The notes beneath the pieces were generated by a model. It saw nothing but the letters and a program-made list of their open reading frames with translations. It did not search any database and was not told the origin of the DNA. Below, piece after piece: positions 25,451-36,288 of a stretch of DNA of 64,000 nt. A program made the position numbers and the translations under genes. The stretch is from Sanderia malayensis (taxonomy: Eukaryota > Cnidaria > Scyphozoa > Semaeostomeae > Pelagiidae): NCBI GenBank assembly GCA_013076295.1, contig RQOL01000824.1, positions 1,798,001-1,862,000 of the forward strand. Direction: 5' to 3'. Numbering within the stretch: the stretch's first letter is position 1; every line of letters begins with the position of its first letter.

Positions 25451-26749
25451 GCTTGAAGAAGTGCGAATAAAATATTATCTTCCAGTAAACTTCACTCCCT
25501 GTAGGCACAATTCCATCTAGCTCCCAAAACAATGTAGCTTTGTCAAGTAAACCCTCGTGTTCAACATACAAATGGAATTGTGTTGATATTGTACATGCCT
25601 TCCTCTTGAGACAACATTGCTTGGGGGAGGAAGGGTTGAAGGGTGCGTGCGAAATTGTCCCATGCGTGCGAATCGAAAGTGTCCCAGAAACTTTGTCCAC
25701 TATTGTATATGATGAAGCTAAAATCGTGTTCTGATACATTATGAAAGCAAAACTATGAATTTATACAATGAACAGCAAAGCTGTCAGATTTCTTGTATGC
25801 TTAAAGTCACGATGACTGAAATTATTTTTAATTCACGAGGAGTTTCCGTTTAATATTTTGTAATTGTAGTAATAGTAGTTTGTACTGTCCCATAATCATG
25901 TCTTGATTTCATGCATTATAAAATCTGCTCAATCGATCAATCAAACTCTTTATTAAAGTGACAGAACTATGGTCTTGTACTGGACAATTGGTCAAAAAGT
26001 GAGAAACCTTTGCCTACGATTCGATAGTTGCTGGCTCAGATGTCAGATTAAAATTCCTGACATTCACAAAGTTAATACTGGGCACCAACTAAAGCCTGTG
26101 GATTTTTCTTAAGAATGGACATTACAACTTTATTGAATCGTATTCGATACTTTGGAAATTATCGCCATTCTTGCCAAAGTTTGCGTTCCAAGTATTTATG
26201 CTTGAGAGACCAGATACCAGATTATGTTTAACAGAAATATCGAAAAAAATTGAAAACTTTTAGAAAAATGTAAGCGCCAGTCTTAGAACTAGTAGGTTGG
26301 TCGTCAGTTCACTGTAGACGGTTGCCTTAGGTAATGTAAAGGTCGCTAGATTCAGGGTTTGCGCTCCAAATATTTATCCTAGAGAAGCCAGAATGCTTTT
26401 AGTATGTGTAGGAACCTTTGTTGTTGAATTGAAGTTTTGCGTTGCAAGTATTTATGCGCTAAGGGCGGGAATTTTTGTTATGTGTGGGAACCTATGGTGA
26501 ACAGGCACCTGGTTGGTCAGTTGATGGATCAAACTGTGCGGAAGTCATTTGAGAATGGCTGATACCTATATTGGATAATTACGTCATTCTATATTTGAGA
26601 ATTACGTCATTAAAATTCCACAGGTACGAGGCTACGCATGCGCTTTCTGCACTTTATCACATGCCTTTCAACAAGTTGTTTTGGAAACGTTCACTCCACG
26701 TGAGACTAGGCCCAAAAGCAGTTTTATTTTTGTACAGATTAGAATTGTA
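25451..26749. other. Intergenic region upstream of the p53-like gene
   Basis: No gene recognised. It contains repeated wording (TTTGCGTTCCAAGTATTTAT at about 26180, similar at 26360 and 26440, with nearby AGAGA-CCAGA words), suggesting an old degenerate tandem repeat. The last 100-200 bp should hold the p53-like promoter and 5' UTR; no clear TATA box. Confidence 0.5.
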
Positions 26750-29700
26750 ATGATGGCTGAGGAGAGCGATATTGAATTATCTCAAGAAACTTTAAATTAT
26801 CTGGCCAATGTAACAGATACATGCACGTAAGTAAACGTGAAATACCTCCAACTTTTTTCAATGGATTTGTCTTTCCAAGCACGTTGCTTTGAATTTGGAC
26901 TCCATGGGTTTTTTCCCTTCGACCTGTAGCGTGCCGCTATTGTAGATTGCAGCATTCGTTGTAAGTATTGCCGCCAATAAGGCCGGCACTTAATGACACT
27001 TGATATTTTCTTATAACACTAAATATCTTCTTCTTATTTACTTTTAATACCTTCCTCGGCAGCCTTATAATATGTATATGAATTAGAATTGAACCTTGTA
27101 CCCTGAGTAAATATATAACTTGGAGCTGAGCGTTAAAGAATCAGAATTATACAGTTACGGCTTAGAACGGTTGTCGTTTTGTGCTTGTTCTTCTCTCTGC
27201 GAATCCTAAACGCTACATCTGGTGACAGGAGCTAGAGCTGAAGATCCAAGCTGTCCTCGACGATGTCTGTTTCTATTATTCCCGAGAAATTCGAATCTGG
27301 TGATTTTGTGGCCTGGCTTCGTAATTTTGAGTGCTGTGCTTCTGCTAACGGATGGAAGGATGAAGATAAACTGAAGAAATTGCCTGCATTTCTGAAGGGG
27401 CCAGCTGCTGCTCATTTCCATGGTCTTGTCGCTGAGCAAAAGGCAAGCTATGCTACGTTGTCGGCTCATCTCAAGAAAGCATTGTGTCCAGTCGTGAACC
27501 GTGAATTGTTCTACGCTGAGTTTGACTGCCGAAAGTTGCGACCCACAGAAGATCCGAATTTGTTGCTGTGGGATCTTGAAGATCTTCTACGCAAAGCCGA
27601 ACCTGATTTGTCCGACGACGCACGTGCTGCCCTGCTGGCGCGGCAATTTATGAAAAGTTTGCCGCACGATATTCGTCTGCGTCTGCTAGAAGGCAACCCT
27701 ACGCCGTCGCTGCAAGACATGCGTGAGTTCGTCGAACGTTACCGAGCCGTTCATCACTTTCGCCGGGATGAGTCGCCTGTCTTGAGCACCAGTGCTGTGC
27801 CCAACGCTGCTCCGCCGGATGACTTTCGAGATGCCATCACAAGTTTGACTGCCGCCATTGCAAACTTGACGAAAAATCAAGAAAAGCTTCAGGCTGCTGT
27901 TTCTCAGCAACAACAACAGCCACGTCAGCCAAATGCAACACCGAGATCAAGATGGCCGTCCCAAGACACCAGCAACAGTCGTGCTCCACGCCGTTGTTTC
28001 AACTGCAACCAAGTGGGACATTTTGCTCGAGAGTGTCCATGGGATGTCAACTGTTCGTTGTGCCGTGGATGGGGGCATAGCCGTGACCAATGTGCCAACA
28101 ACTTCGTGAACGCCGACCACCGCAACGCTGCTCAAGAAACTGTGCCTAGGCCACTAGCTTCTTCTACAAATGTAAGTCGAAATTCAGTATCTGTTGGTAA
28201 TGTAGGTAATGCAGTATCTTCTTCTTCTTCTGCACGTTCTTTAAACTTCAACGGGGTGCCTCAGTAAAGGGCTGTATTGACGGTCACCCCAATGTTTTTG
28301 TCTTGGCCTCTAGTTTTCCCTTGAGCTCTCAGCCCCTTGTCCAATGTTTTTTGAATGGGTCTACAGTTAGCGCCTTAATTGATACAGGCTCAATGAAATC
28401 GTTTATTAGCAAGAGTGTTTTCCAAAACTTGCAGTCCTCACCGCCGCTTGATCCAGTCGATTTAAACTGTGTAGGTGTTACTGGCCAGCCTTTGCCTGTT
28501 GATGGCTCGGCTCGGTTTAATTTGTCTTTTGCTAGTGTTCATCAGCACTCCTACTCAGGTGAATTTTTAATTTCATCTCAATTAATTCAACCGTTACAAT
28601 GCATATTAGGTTGGGATTTCTTAACAGGCAATGGCCTACAGTTGTCATATAAAACAAATGGCACTTATTCTTTAGAGGGTAAGCATGGGTCCACACCCTT
28701 AGTTCCCCTTACTGATAAACAGGAGAACCCAGCTAGTGCACCAGAATCGTGTTGTCTGACCCAGTCTACGAATAGGTGTTCTGTTAATGTAGAGTTAGTT
28801 AGTAGTGTTTGCATTCCGGCACGTACTGAAATTTTAGTTAGCGGCAAAATTCCGCGCGGCGCTCGCGATCAATTAGGCATGCTTTCACCTTTTGATTCTG
28901 ATTCTAAATTACCACAACATGTTTTACCGGCTTATTTAATATGTCAAGCGCAGTCATGTAATGTGCCCGTCCGTTTAATGAATACGTCAAGTTTTGATAT
29001 CGAGTTGCAAACAGGTCAGAGTATTTGTCAATTTTGTCCCGTTGTTGAAATACCTTGTGATACCGCCAATCAACCGTTATATCCGGTACTTTCTTCTGTA
29101 GAAGCCAAAAATAAAATTCGGGGCGATATTGAAAACGCATTAAGCAAAGATCTTAGCTCTGCCGACCGACAAATGATATTAAATACGCTACTCGCATTTT
29201 CTGATGTTTTTGCTGAAAATCTAGGCCATACTGATGTCATTGAACACCAGATAGATACTGGGGTTGCTCACCCAATTAGACAATACCCCCGCCGCCTTCC
29301 GTACGCATTTCGCGAGGAAACTAGAAAACAGGTTCAGGACATGCTTGACCAGGGGGTAATCCAACCGAGTAAAAGTCCGTGGGCCTCCCCTATTGTGCTT
29401 GTAAAAAAGAAGGATGGTAGCTATCGTTTTTGCATAGATTATCGCAAGCTTAATTCGGTCAGCAAGAAAGATGCGCATCCGTTGCCTAGGGTTGATGATC
29501 TATTAGATGCACTGCACGGCTCGTGCATTTTTAGTACTTTAGATTTACGTTCTGGCTATTGGCAGATTAGCGTTGATCCGCAGGACCGCGAAAAAACCGC
29601 TTTTATTACGCCCGACGGCTTATGGGAATTTCTCCGTCTTCCCTTTGGTGTTTCTGGGGGGTGTGCCACGTTCCAACGAGCGATTGAAATTGTTTTGTCA

Positions 29701-32700
29701 GGACTAACATATGATACATGTTTATGTTATTTTGATGACGTCATCATACCGTCTTCTAGCATAGACCAACACTGCGAGCGGTTAGCCTTAGTATTGTCTC
29801 GTTTCCGCCAGCATAATTTGCGCGTTAAAGCCACTAAGTGTCATTTTGGTGCGGCTAGTGTATTATTTCTTGGTCACATAGTTTCCGCGCAGGGTATACA
29901 CACCGATCCAAAAAAACTGGAAGCTGTTTCACAGCTTTCCAATCCTACTAACGTAGAGCAGGTCCGATCATTTCTAGGGTTAGCAGGGTATTATCGCCGC
30001 TTTATTCCGCATTTTGCTACCGTAACCGCCCCGCTTGTTGCGCTTACCAAAAAATCCGTCAAGTTTTCATGGGGTCAATTAGAACAAACCGCATTTAACA
30101 CTATTCAAGCGCAGTTGTGCAAGTCGCCTATTTTAGCGTATCCACGCCTTGATCAACCGTTTGTTCTCCAGACTGACGCTTCTGATTTAGGCCTTGGTGC
30201 CATCTTAACGCAATTTAATTCCGCCGGGCAGGAACATGTTATTTCATATGCAAGTCGAACCCTTACTGCTCGCGAAGCAAACTATTCTGCTACCGAAAAG
30301 GAAGCTCTAGCTGTTGTTTTTGCGGTTGACCATTTTCGGCCTTATTTGCTAGGCAAGCATTTCACCGTAGTGACAGACCATAGCGCGTTGCGTTGGTTAA
30401 ACTCAGTCGAACCCAAGGGCCGCATAGCGCGTTGGCTTATGACCTTGCAAGAATACACTTTTGATATCAAGCATAGGCCCGGTTCCGCAAACGCTAACGC
30501 TGACGCGTTGTCGCGGTTTTTGCCCGAAAAGCCTAAAAACTCGGTTCAGACTTGCGCCACTACTGCTTCGCCGTCTTATAATCTTTTTGACGCACAGCGT
30601 AGCGATAGTCGCTTACACACTATAATTGATTTGAAATTAGCAAAACTGCCAAAACCACCGCTATTTGCTTGGCGTAATGACCCTGTATTAAAAGCCTTTT
30701 GGCATTGCTGGGACACCTTGCATATTGTAAACGGGTTGCTCGTTAAAAGTCCGCATGAAAAGCAATTGTTACCAGAGTACTCGTTTGTCATTCCGACTGA
30801 ATTGATTCCATCGGTGCTGCACGGTATTCATAGCAACCCACTTTCTGGTCATCTAGGCATTAAGCGAACTATTTTACGCACCAAAAACCGTTTTTTCTGG
30901 CCTATGATGAAACAACACATTGTTGATTTTGTTCGTTCTTGCCAAACTTGTGCGCAAAATAAATCCGACTTTAGTCGTAATCCTGCACCCATGCAGCCTT
31001 TAACCGTGAGTGAGCCTTTTGTATTTTGGGCCATGGACTATATGGGGCCACTCCCTGAAACCGCTAGGGGTAATAAACATCTACTCGTAGTTATGGACCA
31101 TTTCACTAAGTGGTGCGAAATATTTCCCACGCCCGATCAAAAAGCACGCACCGTAGCCGAAATTTTAGTTTCTCGCGTTTTCAGTCGATTTGGTCCGCCT
31201 ACTATTATTCATTCCGACCAAGGCCGCAATTTTGAAAGTCACCTTATGCAGGAAATTTGCGATATAATGGGCACGCATAAATCACGCACTACTGCCTATC
31301 ATCCACAGTGTGACGGGCAGGTTGAGCGTCAGAACCGCACTATTCAAGACATGCTCGCGTCTATTGCGTCTGCGCATAAGGATGACTGGGATATTTGGGT
31401 AAGTCTTGTAGCTTACGCTTATAACACTAGCGTTCACGAATCTACTGGGTTTAGTCCATACGAACTAGTTTTCGGTCGCGAAGCGCGCACACCGCTGGAA
31501 TTAGATCTTAGCTTACCATTAAAAAACCCTTCTGATCAATCTGAATATTCGCAGACGATAAGACAAAAGCTGCAGAGTATCAAGCGGACTGCGCAACAAA
31601 ACTTAGATCAAAGTCGTGCTAGGCAGAAAAGTTATTACGATCGACGTGTAGCTGAATGGAATCCTCATCCAGTCGGTAGTTCCGTATGGCTGCGTCGCCC
31701 CAAAACGTGGAAGTTTGGGAAAAGGTGGCTCGGCCCGTACGAAATTCTTGCCAACCGGGGGGTGAATTATTGGATACGTTGCGCAGACGGTAAAACTAAG
31801 GTAGTTCACCATGATAATCTTAAGGTCAGCGTTGTGCCATCCGGGCGAGGTGAGCCGCACTGCCCAGTAACTGAGTCGGCAGAAAATCAAGTTGTGGTCG
31901 GGGAACCTGCTATTGTAGAGGAAAACACACCCTTGTTTGTTTCGAACCCTGAGCCTGTCCCAGGTATCCCGGCGGGTAGCCCTGTGCGCGGAAACCCTGT
32001 GCACCCCCCTAATGACCGCACTCGACCCGCACGACTGAGGCAAAATCCGCCGTTGAGGTTTGGAGAACTTCTTTATAACTAAATTAAGGGGGGGATGGTG
32101 TAGCGTGCCGCTATTGTAGATTGCAGCATTCGTTGTAAGTATTGCCGCCAATAAGGCCGGCACTTAATGACACTTGATATTTTCTTATAACACTAAATAT
32201 CTTCTTCTTATTTACTTTTAATACCTTCCTCGGCAGCCTTATAATATGTATATGAATTAGAATTGAACCTTGTACCCTGAGTAAATATATAACTTGGAGC
32301 TGAGCGTTAAAGAATCAGAATTATACAGTTACTGCTTAGAACGGTTGTCGTTTTGTGCTTGTTCTTCTCTCTGCGAATCCTAAACGCTACAGACCACATT
32401 GCTTGATTTTGGGATACTCACACTGATAGTCTTGAGGCAATTATTATATATCGTAAACTCCATCCAACCCTGCTCCGTCAATCTTATATCAGATTATAAC
32501 GAAATATATATCTTATATTAGATTATAACTAAAAGCAAATAAACGTACTTTTAATTTTCCGTTTGTCTTTTTCGTTTCCTGGTTCGATTTTCCAACTCCT
32601 GCATTTATTTGATTAATCGCGTTATTTCAACATGTGTTAAATTCTGTTTTCATTTTATTCGCAGTAATATTCAAACAAGCTCGAATGGGAATGGTAAGTT

Positions 32701-35700
32701 AATTTTATTTAAAGCTCCATTAAGCTTGTATAAGTGCAAAACGCCCCATAACAAGCCCTTTGTAGTACTATGCTCTTACAGACAGACCAATACAGTCAAA
32801 TTCACAATGATCACAGAAGTATCTCTTGAAACGTCCACACTCATTAACACAATGCCCATGATAAGCTTTTGTTTTTACATTCTATTTATCTCACAATCAA
32901 TTATCTTTCATTTTAGATCATTGCGAAGATCTGATCACAGATGGATTGCCATCCATTGTTGATGTATGCAAGTTATTTTCATGTTCTCGTGTAAAATAGT
33001 AACATTATCATTTTGAATATAACTTACATTTGATATTGCCAATTTCTTTTTCTCCACAGCTACCTTCCTGCCCATACAGTTTGGTATGTATCCAACTTGA
33101 AAAACAAGAATCAAAGTCATGATTAATCTCTCCTGTTATAAGCTATTTTGTTACTAATATAACTATGAAATTTTAAGTAATAGAATCCAGTTGTAGTCTG
33201 TTACGCCAACTATTTTGAATGACACTATGGCAAAGCAGATCCAAGATGAAAAGTTTAGTTTGTACATAAAATTTTTTAAGAAGGCCAGATGAGCAAAGTC
33301 AGCGTCTACCTTGTAGATTAACAATTAACAGGGAAGACTATGCTAGAACCCTCTCAAAATTTTATATTTTAAATTTTATTAAAAGTTTCATTGCACGGGG
33401 TTGCTGGGGGTTTCATCATACAAGGTTGTGATTTGAATGTTGGGGGCTGCTAGTGTGCATGGGGTTCATGGCAGGGAACAATTTTGAGATTACACCTTTT
33501 GTTGCTTGAGAATTCTGGTACAATTTGCACTGTTTACTTGACAAACAAATCATGATATTTTGATGTGTTTTTAAAAAGTTTATAAATGGATGTTGAAAGA
33601 GATAAATGTTTGTGACTTATTGGGGGCAGGTGAATCCCCCAGCACCCTGGCTTCGATATGCCTGTTATATTGTGATTCCAATATAAAGAATGACATGTTT
33701 TTGTGTTTTGCAGCGAAATAATAACCCACCAGGTTTGATTGAGCCGAGACAATCTTTCGTTATGGCCTCGTCAATGTTCCCTGAGATTGTGGCACCCAAC
33801 TTTGATGATTTTCCCCAAAGGCCGAGCTCCCAGGCCTATCCAGGCAATTTTCGATTTCACGTAGAAATCAAAAACACGACAGAGAAGATAACGAAGGCCA
33901 TGCCGTGGACCTTCAGCGAAAAGCTAGACATAGTATTTTGCAATGTTAACACAGCTGTGCCATTCCACTTCAAATATTCTGGTAACTTGATATACTATAT
34001 TTGTGATATACTATACTATATACTATATATACTACTATATATGTCGTAAAATTGATAAGTGAACTACTTGGTTTAAATGTAAACTGTTAATTTTAAAACA
34101 ATGGCGGGAATTATGGAGTTTGTATTTTTTTTTTGTAGAGGACCTCCCAAGAACCAGTTTTATACGTGCATTCGTTATGGCAAAGAGGGATGACACTTTT
34201 GCCGTTAAAAATTGTCCGGGACATGCAGCATTAGGTTATTTCAGTTATCATATAATAACCACAAAATAACTTACATTTTCGGTGGAATGTATTATTATCT
34301 CCACCATGCTTTTATTCTTTGCACAAATTCAAAAGGAATCTTGAGGAAACTTGCTTGGTTTATATCAGTTGCAATTACCCCCTAATTTGACCTTGTTTTG
34401 TTATTATATCTCCTTTGTTTTCCAGCTAATAAAAACAAAAATCATTTCTTAAAGACGGGGAATAAGTCGGTTGTATATGGGCAATGTTCCCAAACAGGAA
34501 TATTGTCCATCAGATTCCCTGCTGCCGAATATCAAGGTAAAGAAATGGCGTTTTATTACCTTTATTGTCACTATCTTTGCTTTTTTCTTTCTTGTGTTTT
34601 CATTTTTAATTCTTTATTATCAGATGGCCTGGATTATTTCCTGGAGAATATCAGCTTTAACTGCTTCTGCTCTTGCCACGGCAAAAGCAACCGAGAACTG
34701 ATGATTTTCTTCACCTTGGAAGATGGGTAAATGTTTTTATCTCCTTTTGTTATGAATAAAGTCAATTTTATTATGTCTATTTCATGTCTACTGTAGCTGT
34801 CCATTGTACCGATAGTAAAATCAAATGTATTAAGCATTAATTGTTATGTTCGTATCTCTCTTGCTTTTCAGCAAAAGGGTATTGGGCCGTGCGGCCATGG
34901 GCCTAAAAGTTTGTGCCTGCCCCGGTAGGGACAGACAAGATGCTGAAAAGAAGGCGTCCCCATCTAAGAAGCGAAAAATGGGTATAATTTATTTTTCTTT
35001 CATCGAAGTTATCTCTACTTTCTCCCCAAGATTTCCGTGTTTTCGCTATAACAGCTGCCTTGGCCGATAAATTGTTGAAATGAATTGTAAATAACCGGTT
35101 TCAAGCAAATTATGTAACGATTTGAGTGAAATTTTCCTTACTCTGTCGTTCTACTAAACCATAAAAGTGAAAAATTCATCGAAGCCACACTCGTGCATAT
35201 TTATGAAAATTGACCAATCAGCATCCAGCATTTTTCACGTGCTGATTTGTGATTGGTTCAATCGTCGATGAATGAAAATGAACCGTGCTTCTATGTCCCA
35301 AATGTATGTCGCATCCGTTAAAACTATTTTATGTTTCTTTTAAAAAGTATCTCGTTATTTCATTTATTATTTGAACTTCCAGCTGAAATGCTCAAAGGAT
35401 TTTCAGAAAGTGATTCTGACAATAAAATTTATCTTCTGTCGGTGAGTAAAAATTTTCAACCCGCTTCGGGATGAATTTTTCCTTTCCTGTCTCGAAAACT
35501 TTGTTTATCTGCAATAATGAATTTCACTTGTGTTTTTAAAGATAGTAGGCAAGAGATATTACAAAAACCTGGCCGAAATTAACAAGGGCTATCAAATATT
35601 AAGAGATGGTAAAGAAAGGTAAGTAGTATGTCATACTTGGAATCTAGTTTATTCAGAAATACTTGAGTGCAAGTCTGATAAATGATTTATTTTATCTTCA

Positions 35701-36125
35701 GGGATTTGCCATGTGGGGAATTAGTCCCATTAGAAAGGACAGCCTCCGGTGGTGTGGCGAAATGGCTTATTAATGACGTTGAAGCTATCTCCAGGAAAGC
35801 TTACCCTGACAAGGTGATTAACACGTAATTTTATTAGATATTTACCAGATATTTACCCTGAAAGCTCATCCTCAAAGCAAATAATAAATACATTTCATGA
35901 CACATATATTGAATTGTTTCTCGTTGTGGCCTGGACTTGGATATAATGAACCCCAGATAAATTTGATTATGTCTTACACAGCGAACTAAACACCTTGTAA
36001 ACAGATCCAAGAAATATCGTATTTAAGTTTTAATTACATGTTTACTATCTATAGTCGAATAATGCTATTTATATTTTACATACCAAATTAAGGATAAAGA
36101 GGAGAAGACAGCTGAAAAGAAATAA
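26750..36125 (+). CDS. p53/p63/p73-family transcription factor
   Basis: Thirteen phase-matched exons: 26750-26826, 32665-32693, 32917-32963, 33060-33083, 33714-33981, 34139-34234, 34426-34536, 34624-34726, 34872-34981, 35383-35441, 35542-35618, 35702-35813, 36093-36125; 381 aa (human p53 is 393). Residues 8-21 (IELSQETLNYL) match the p53 activation box, but the Phe and Trp of the MDM2-binding triad are Leu and Ala. DNA-binding core about 85-275: zinc ligands Cys174, His177, Cys231, Cys235; Lys120 and Arg241 (human K120, R248 equivalents); VCACPGRDR at 265-273; human R273 is Lys. Nuclear-import-like SKKRK at 283-287. Tetramerisation segment about 302-333. No SAM domain: a short C-tail ends in Lys-rich residues. 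Exon 4 is 24 bp; human TP53 also has a microexon near this place. Intron 1 contains a whole LTR retrotransposon. Exons 1-4 rest on phase and motif and are less certain than 5-13. Confidence 0.9.
26925..27217 (+). repeat. 5' LTR of the retrotransposon
   Basis: 293 bp, TGTAGC...GCTACA. It should hold the element's promoter and, as an LTR, also polyadenylation signals. AT-rich TATAATATGTATATG lies at about 27066-27080. One mismatch against the 3' LTR. Confidence 0.97.
27263..28267 (+). CDS. gag: Retrotransposon gag (capsid/nucleocapsid) protein
   Basis: 334 aa from the first ATG after the primer-binding region. The N-terminal part has the helical, Trp/Leu/Ala-rich look of a retrotransposon capsid. 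A Gln-rich linker (about 213-222) precedes two zinc knuckles of the form CX2CX4HX4C (about residues 245-258 and 264-277; CFNCNQVGHFAREC is the first) that bind RNA. A Ser-rich tail ends at a TAA (28265-28267). The final codons contain the frameshift heptamer TTTAAAC at 28240-28246, with pol in the -1 frame. Confidence 0.93.
   Translation: MSVSIIPEKFESGDFVAWLRNFECCASANGWKDEDKLKKLPAFLKGPAAAHFHGLVAEQKASYATLSAHLKKALCPVVNRELFYAEFDCRKLRPTEDPNLLLWDLEDLLRKAEPDLSDDARAALLARQFMKSLPHDIRLRLLEGNPTPSLQDMREFVERYRAVHHFRRDESPVLSTSAVPNAAPPDDFRDAITSLTAAIANLTKNQEKLQAAVSQQQQQPRQPNATPRSRWPSQDTSNSRAPRRCFNCNQVGHFARECPWDVNCSLCRGWGHSRDQCANNFVNADHRNAAQETVPRPLASSTNVSRNSVSVGNVGNAVSSSSSARSLNFNGVPQ
28240..28335 (+). promoter_or_regulatory. 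Programmed -1 frameshift signal, gag to pol
   Basis: TTTAAAC at 28240-28246 sits in the gag frame as T TTA AAC, the canonical X XXY YYZ slippery arrangement, seven codons before the gag stop. The -1 frame is open from 28210 through pol. Six bases downstream, GGGGTG (28253-28258) can pair with CACCCC (28285-28290). Inside, TCAGTA (28261-28266) can pair with TATTGA (28275-28280, one G-T). The loop GGGCTG (28269-28274) is complementary to CAGCCC (28330-28335), so a pseudoknot is possible. Pairing was read by eye, not folded. Confidence 0.8.
28246..32082 (+). CDS. pol: Retrotransposon pol: protease, RT, RNase H, integrase
   Basis: About 1279 codons from the frameshift site (no ATG needed; 1260 codons from 28303 including the stop). 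Order: aspartic protease with LIDTGS at about 28375; reverse transcriptase with the YxDD box as YFDD at about 29728; RNase H with a TDASDLGLGA motif at about 30172; integrase with an HHCC zinc finger (about 30825-30965), then DDE-type residues in MDYMGP (about 31034), HSDQGRNF (about 31210) and the glutamate in GQVERQNR (about 31321); and a GPY/F-type module (WLGPYEIL, about 31726). No chromodomain seen after it. No internal stop or frameshift, so the copy looks coding-competent. Confidence 0.95.
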   Translation, partial: LQRGASVKGCIDGHPNVFVLASSFPLSSQPLVQCFLNGSTVSALIDTGSMKSFISKSVFQNLQSSPPLDPVDLNCVGVTGQPLPVDGSARFNLSFASVHQHSYSGEFLISSQLIQPLQCILGWDFLTGNGLQLSYKTNGTYSLEGKHGSTPLVPLTDKQENPASAPESCCLTQSTNRCSVNVELVSSVCIPARTEILVSGKIPRGARDQLGMLSPFDSDSKLPQHVLPAYLICQAQSCNVPVRLMNTSSFDIELQTGQSICQFCPVVEIPCDTANQPLYPVLSSVEAKNKIRGDIENALSKDLSSADRQMILNTLLAFSDVFAENLGHTDVIEHQIDTGVAHPIRQYPRRLPYAFREETRKQVQDMLDQGVIQPSKSPWASPIVLVKKKDGSYRFCIDYRKLNSVSKKDAHPLPRVDDLLDALHGSCIFSTLDLRSGYWQISVDPQDREKTAFITPDGLWEFLRLPFGVSGGCATFQRAIEIVLSGLTYDTCLCYFDDVIIPSSSIDQHCERLALVLSRFRQHNLRVKATKCHFGAASVLFLGHIVSAQGIHTDPKKLEAVSQLSNPTNVEQVRSFLGLAGYYRRFIPHFATVTAPLVALTKKSVKFSWGQLEQTAFNTIQAQLCKSPILAYPRLDQPFVLQTDASDLGLGAILTQFNSAGQEHVISYASRTLTAREANYSATEKEALAVVFAVDHFRPYLLGKHFTVVTDHSALRWLNSVEPKGRIARWLMTLQEYTFDIKHRPGSANANADALSRFLPEKPKNSVQTCATTASPSYNLFDAQRSDSRLHTIIDLKLAKLPKPPLFAWRNDPVLKAFWHCWDTLHIVNGLLVKSPHEKQLLPEYSFVIPTELIPSVLHGIHSNPLSGHLGIKRTILRTKNRFFWPMMKQHIVDFVRSCQTCAQNKSDFSRNPAPMQPLTVSEPFVFWAMDYMGPLPETARGNKHLLVVMDHFTKWCEIFPTPDQKARTVAEILVSRVFSRFGPPTIIHSDQGRNFESHLMQEICDIMGTHKSRTTAYHPQCDGQVERQNRTIQDMLASIASAHKDDWDIWVSLVAYAYNTSVHESTGFSPYELVFGREARTPLELDLSLPLKNPSDQSEYSQTIRQKLQSIKRTAQQNLDQSRARQKSYYDRRVAEWNPHPVGSSVWLRRPKTWKFGKRWLGPYEILANRGVNYWIRCADGKTKVVHHDNLKVSVVPSGRGEPHCPVTESAENQVVVGEPAIVEENTPLFVSNPEPVPGIPAGSPVRGNPVHPPNDRTRPARLRQNPPLRFGELLYN
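32099..32391 (+). repeat. 3' LTR of the retrotransposon
   Basis: 293 bp, same ends as the 5' LTR, one substitution at 32333. Followed by GACC, matching the four bases before the 5' LTR. Confidence 0.97.
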
Positions 36126-36130
36126 ATAAA
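36121..36130 (+). terminator. Polyadenylation signal overlapping the p53-like stop
   Basis: AATAAATAAA: the first AATAAA includes the TAA stop (36123-36125). If used, the 3' UTR would be only tens of bases. Other signals further on are possible. Confidence 0.5.
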
Positions 36131-36288
36131 GATTTACTTATCAAAGGTAAGTTTGATAATTACACTTTTAATCACTGTATTTATTTTTGCGCCGTCATTA
36201 ATTTTTTGCTCTTTTCTTCTTCAAGGTTATTTTATTATTTTTATTAATATTGTTCTGTTCTTTTTTTAAATAATTTTGTAAGTATATA

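Larger units (their letters stand above)
26925..32391 (+). mobile_element. Complete Ty3/gypsy-type LTR retrotransposon in p53-like intron 1
   Basis: 5467 bp with two 293-bp LTRs, each starting TGTAGC and ending GCTACA, flanked on both sides by GACC (likely 4-bp target duplication). The LTRs differ at one position (27159 G, 32333 T). After the 5' LTR, TGGTGACAGGAGC is a primer-binding-site candidate; I cannot name the tRNA. A purine run AAGGGGGGGATGG precedes the 3' LTR. gag and pol are open. The domain order protease, RT, RNase H, integrase is that of Ty3/gypsy. No envelope frame. Same strand as the host gene. Codon use (many CGC, GCG, TTA) differs from the host exons. Confidence 0.97.

Noticed and set aside
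31603..32163. 186-codon minus-strand frame in the retrotransposon, a possible antisense gene
   Set aside because: It overlaps the integrase end and the LTR, and has no features of its own.
26925..32391. Endogenous retrovirus with an envelope gene
   Set aside because: After the integrase module, pol ends 16 bp before the 3' LTR; there is no room for an envelope frame.
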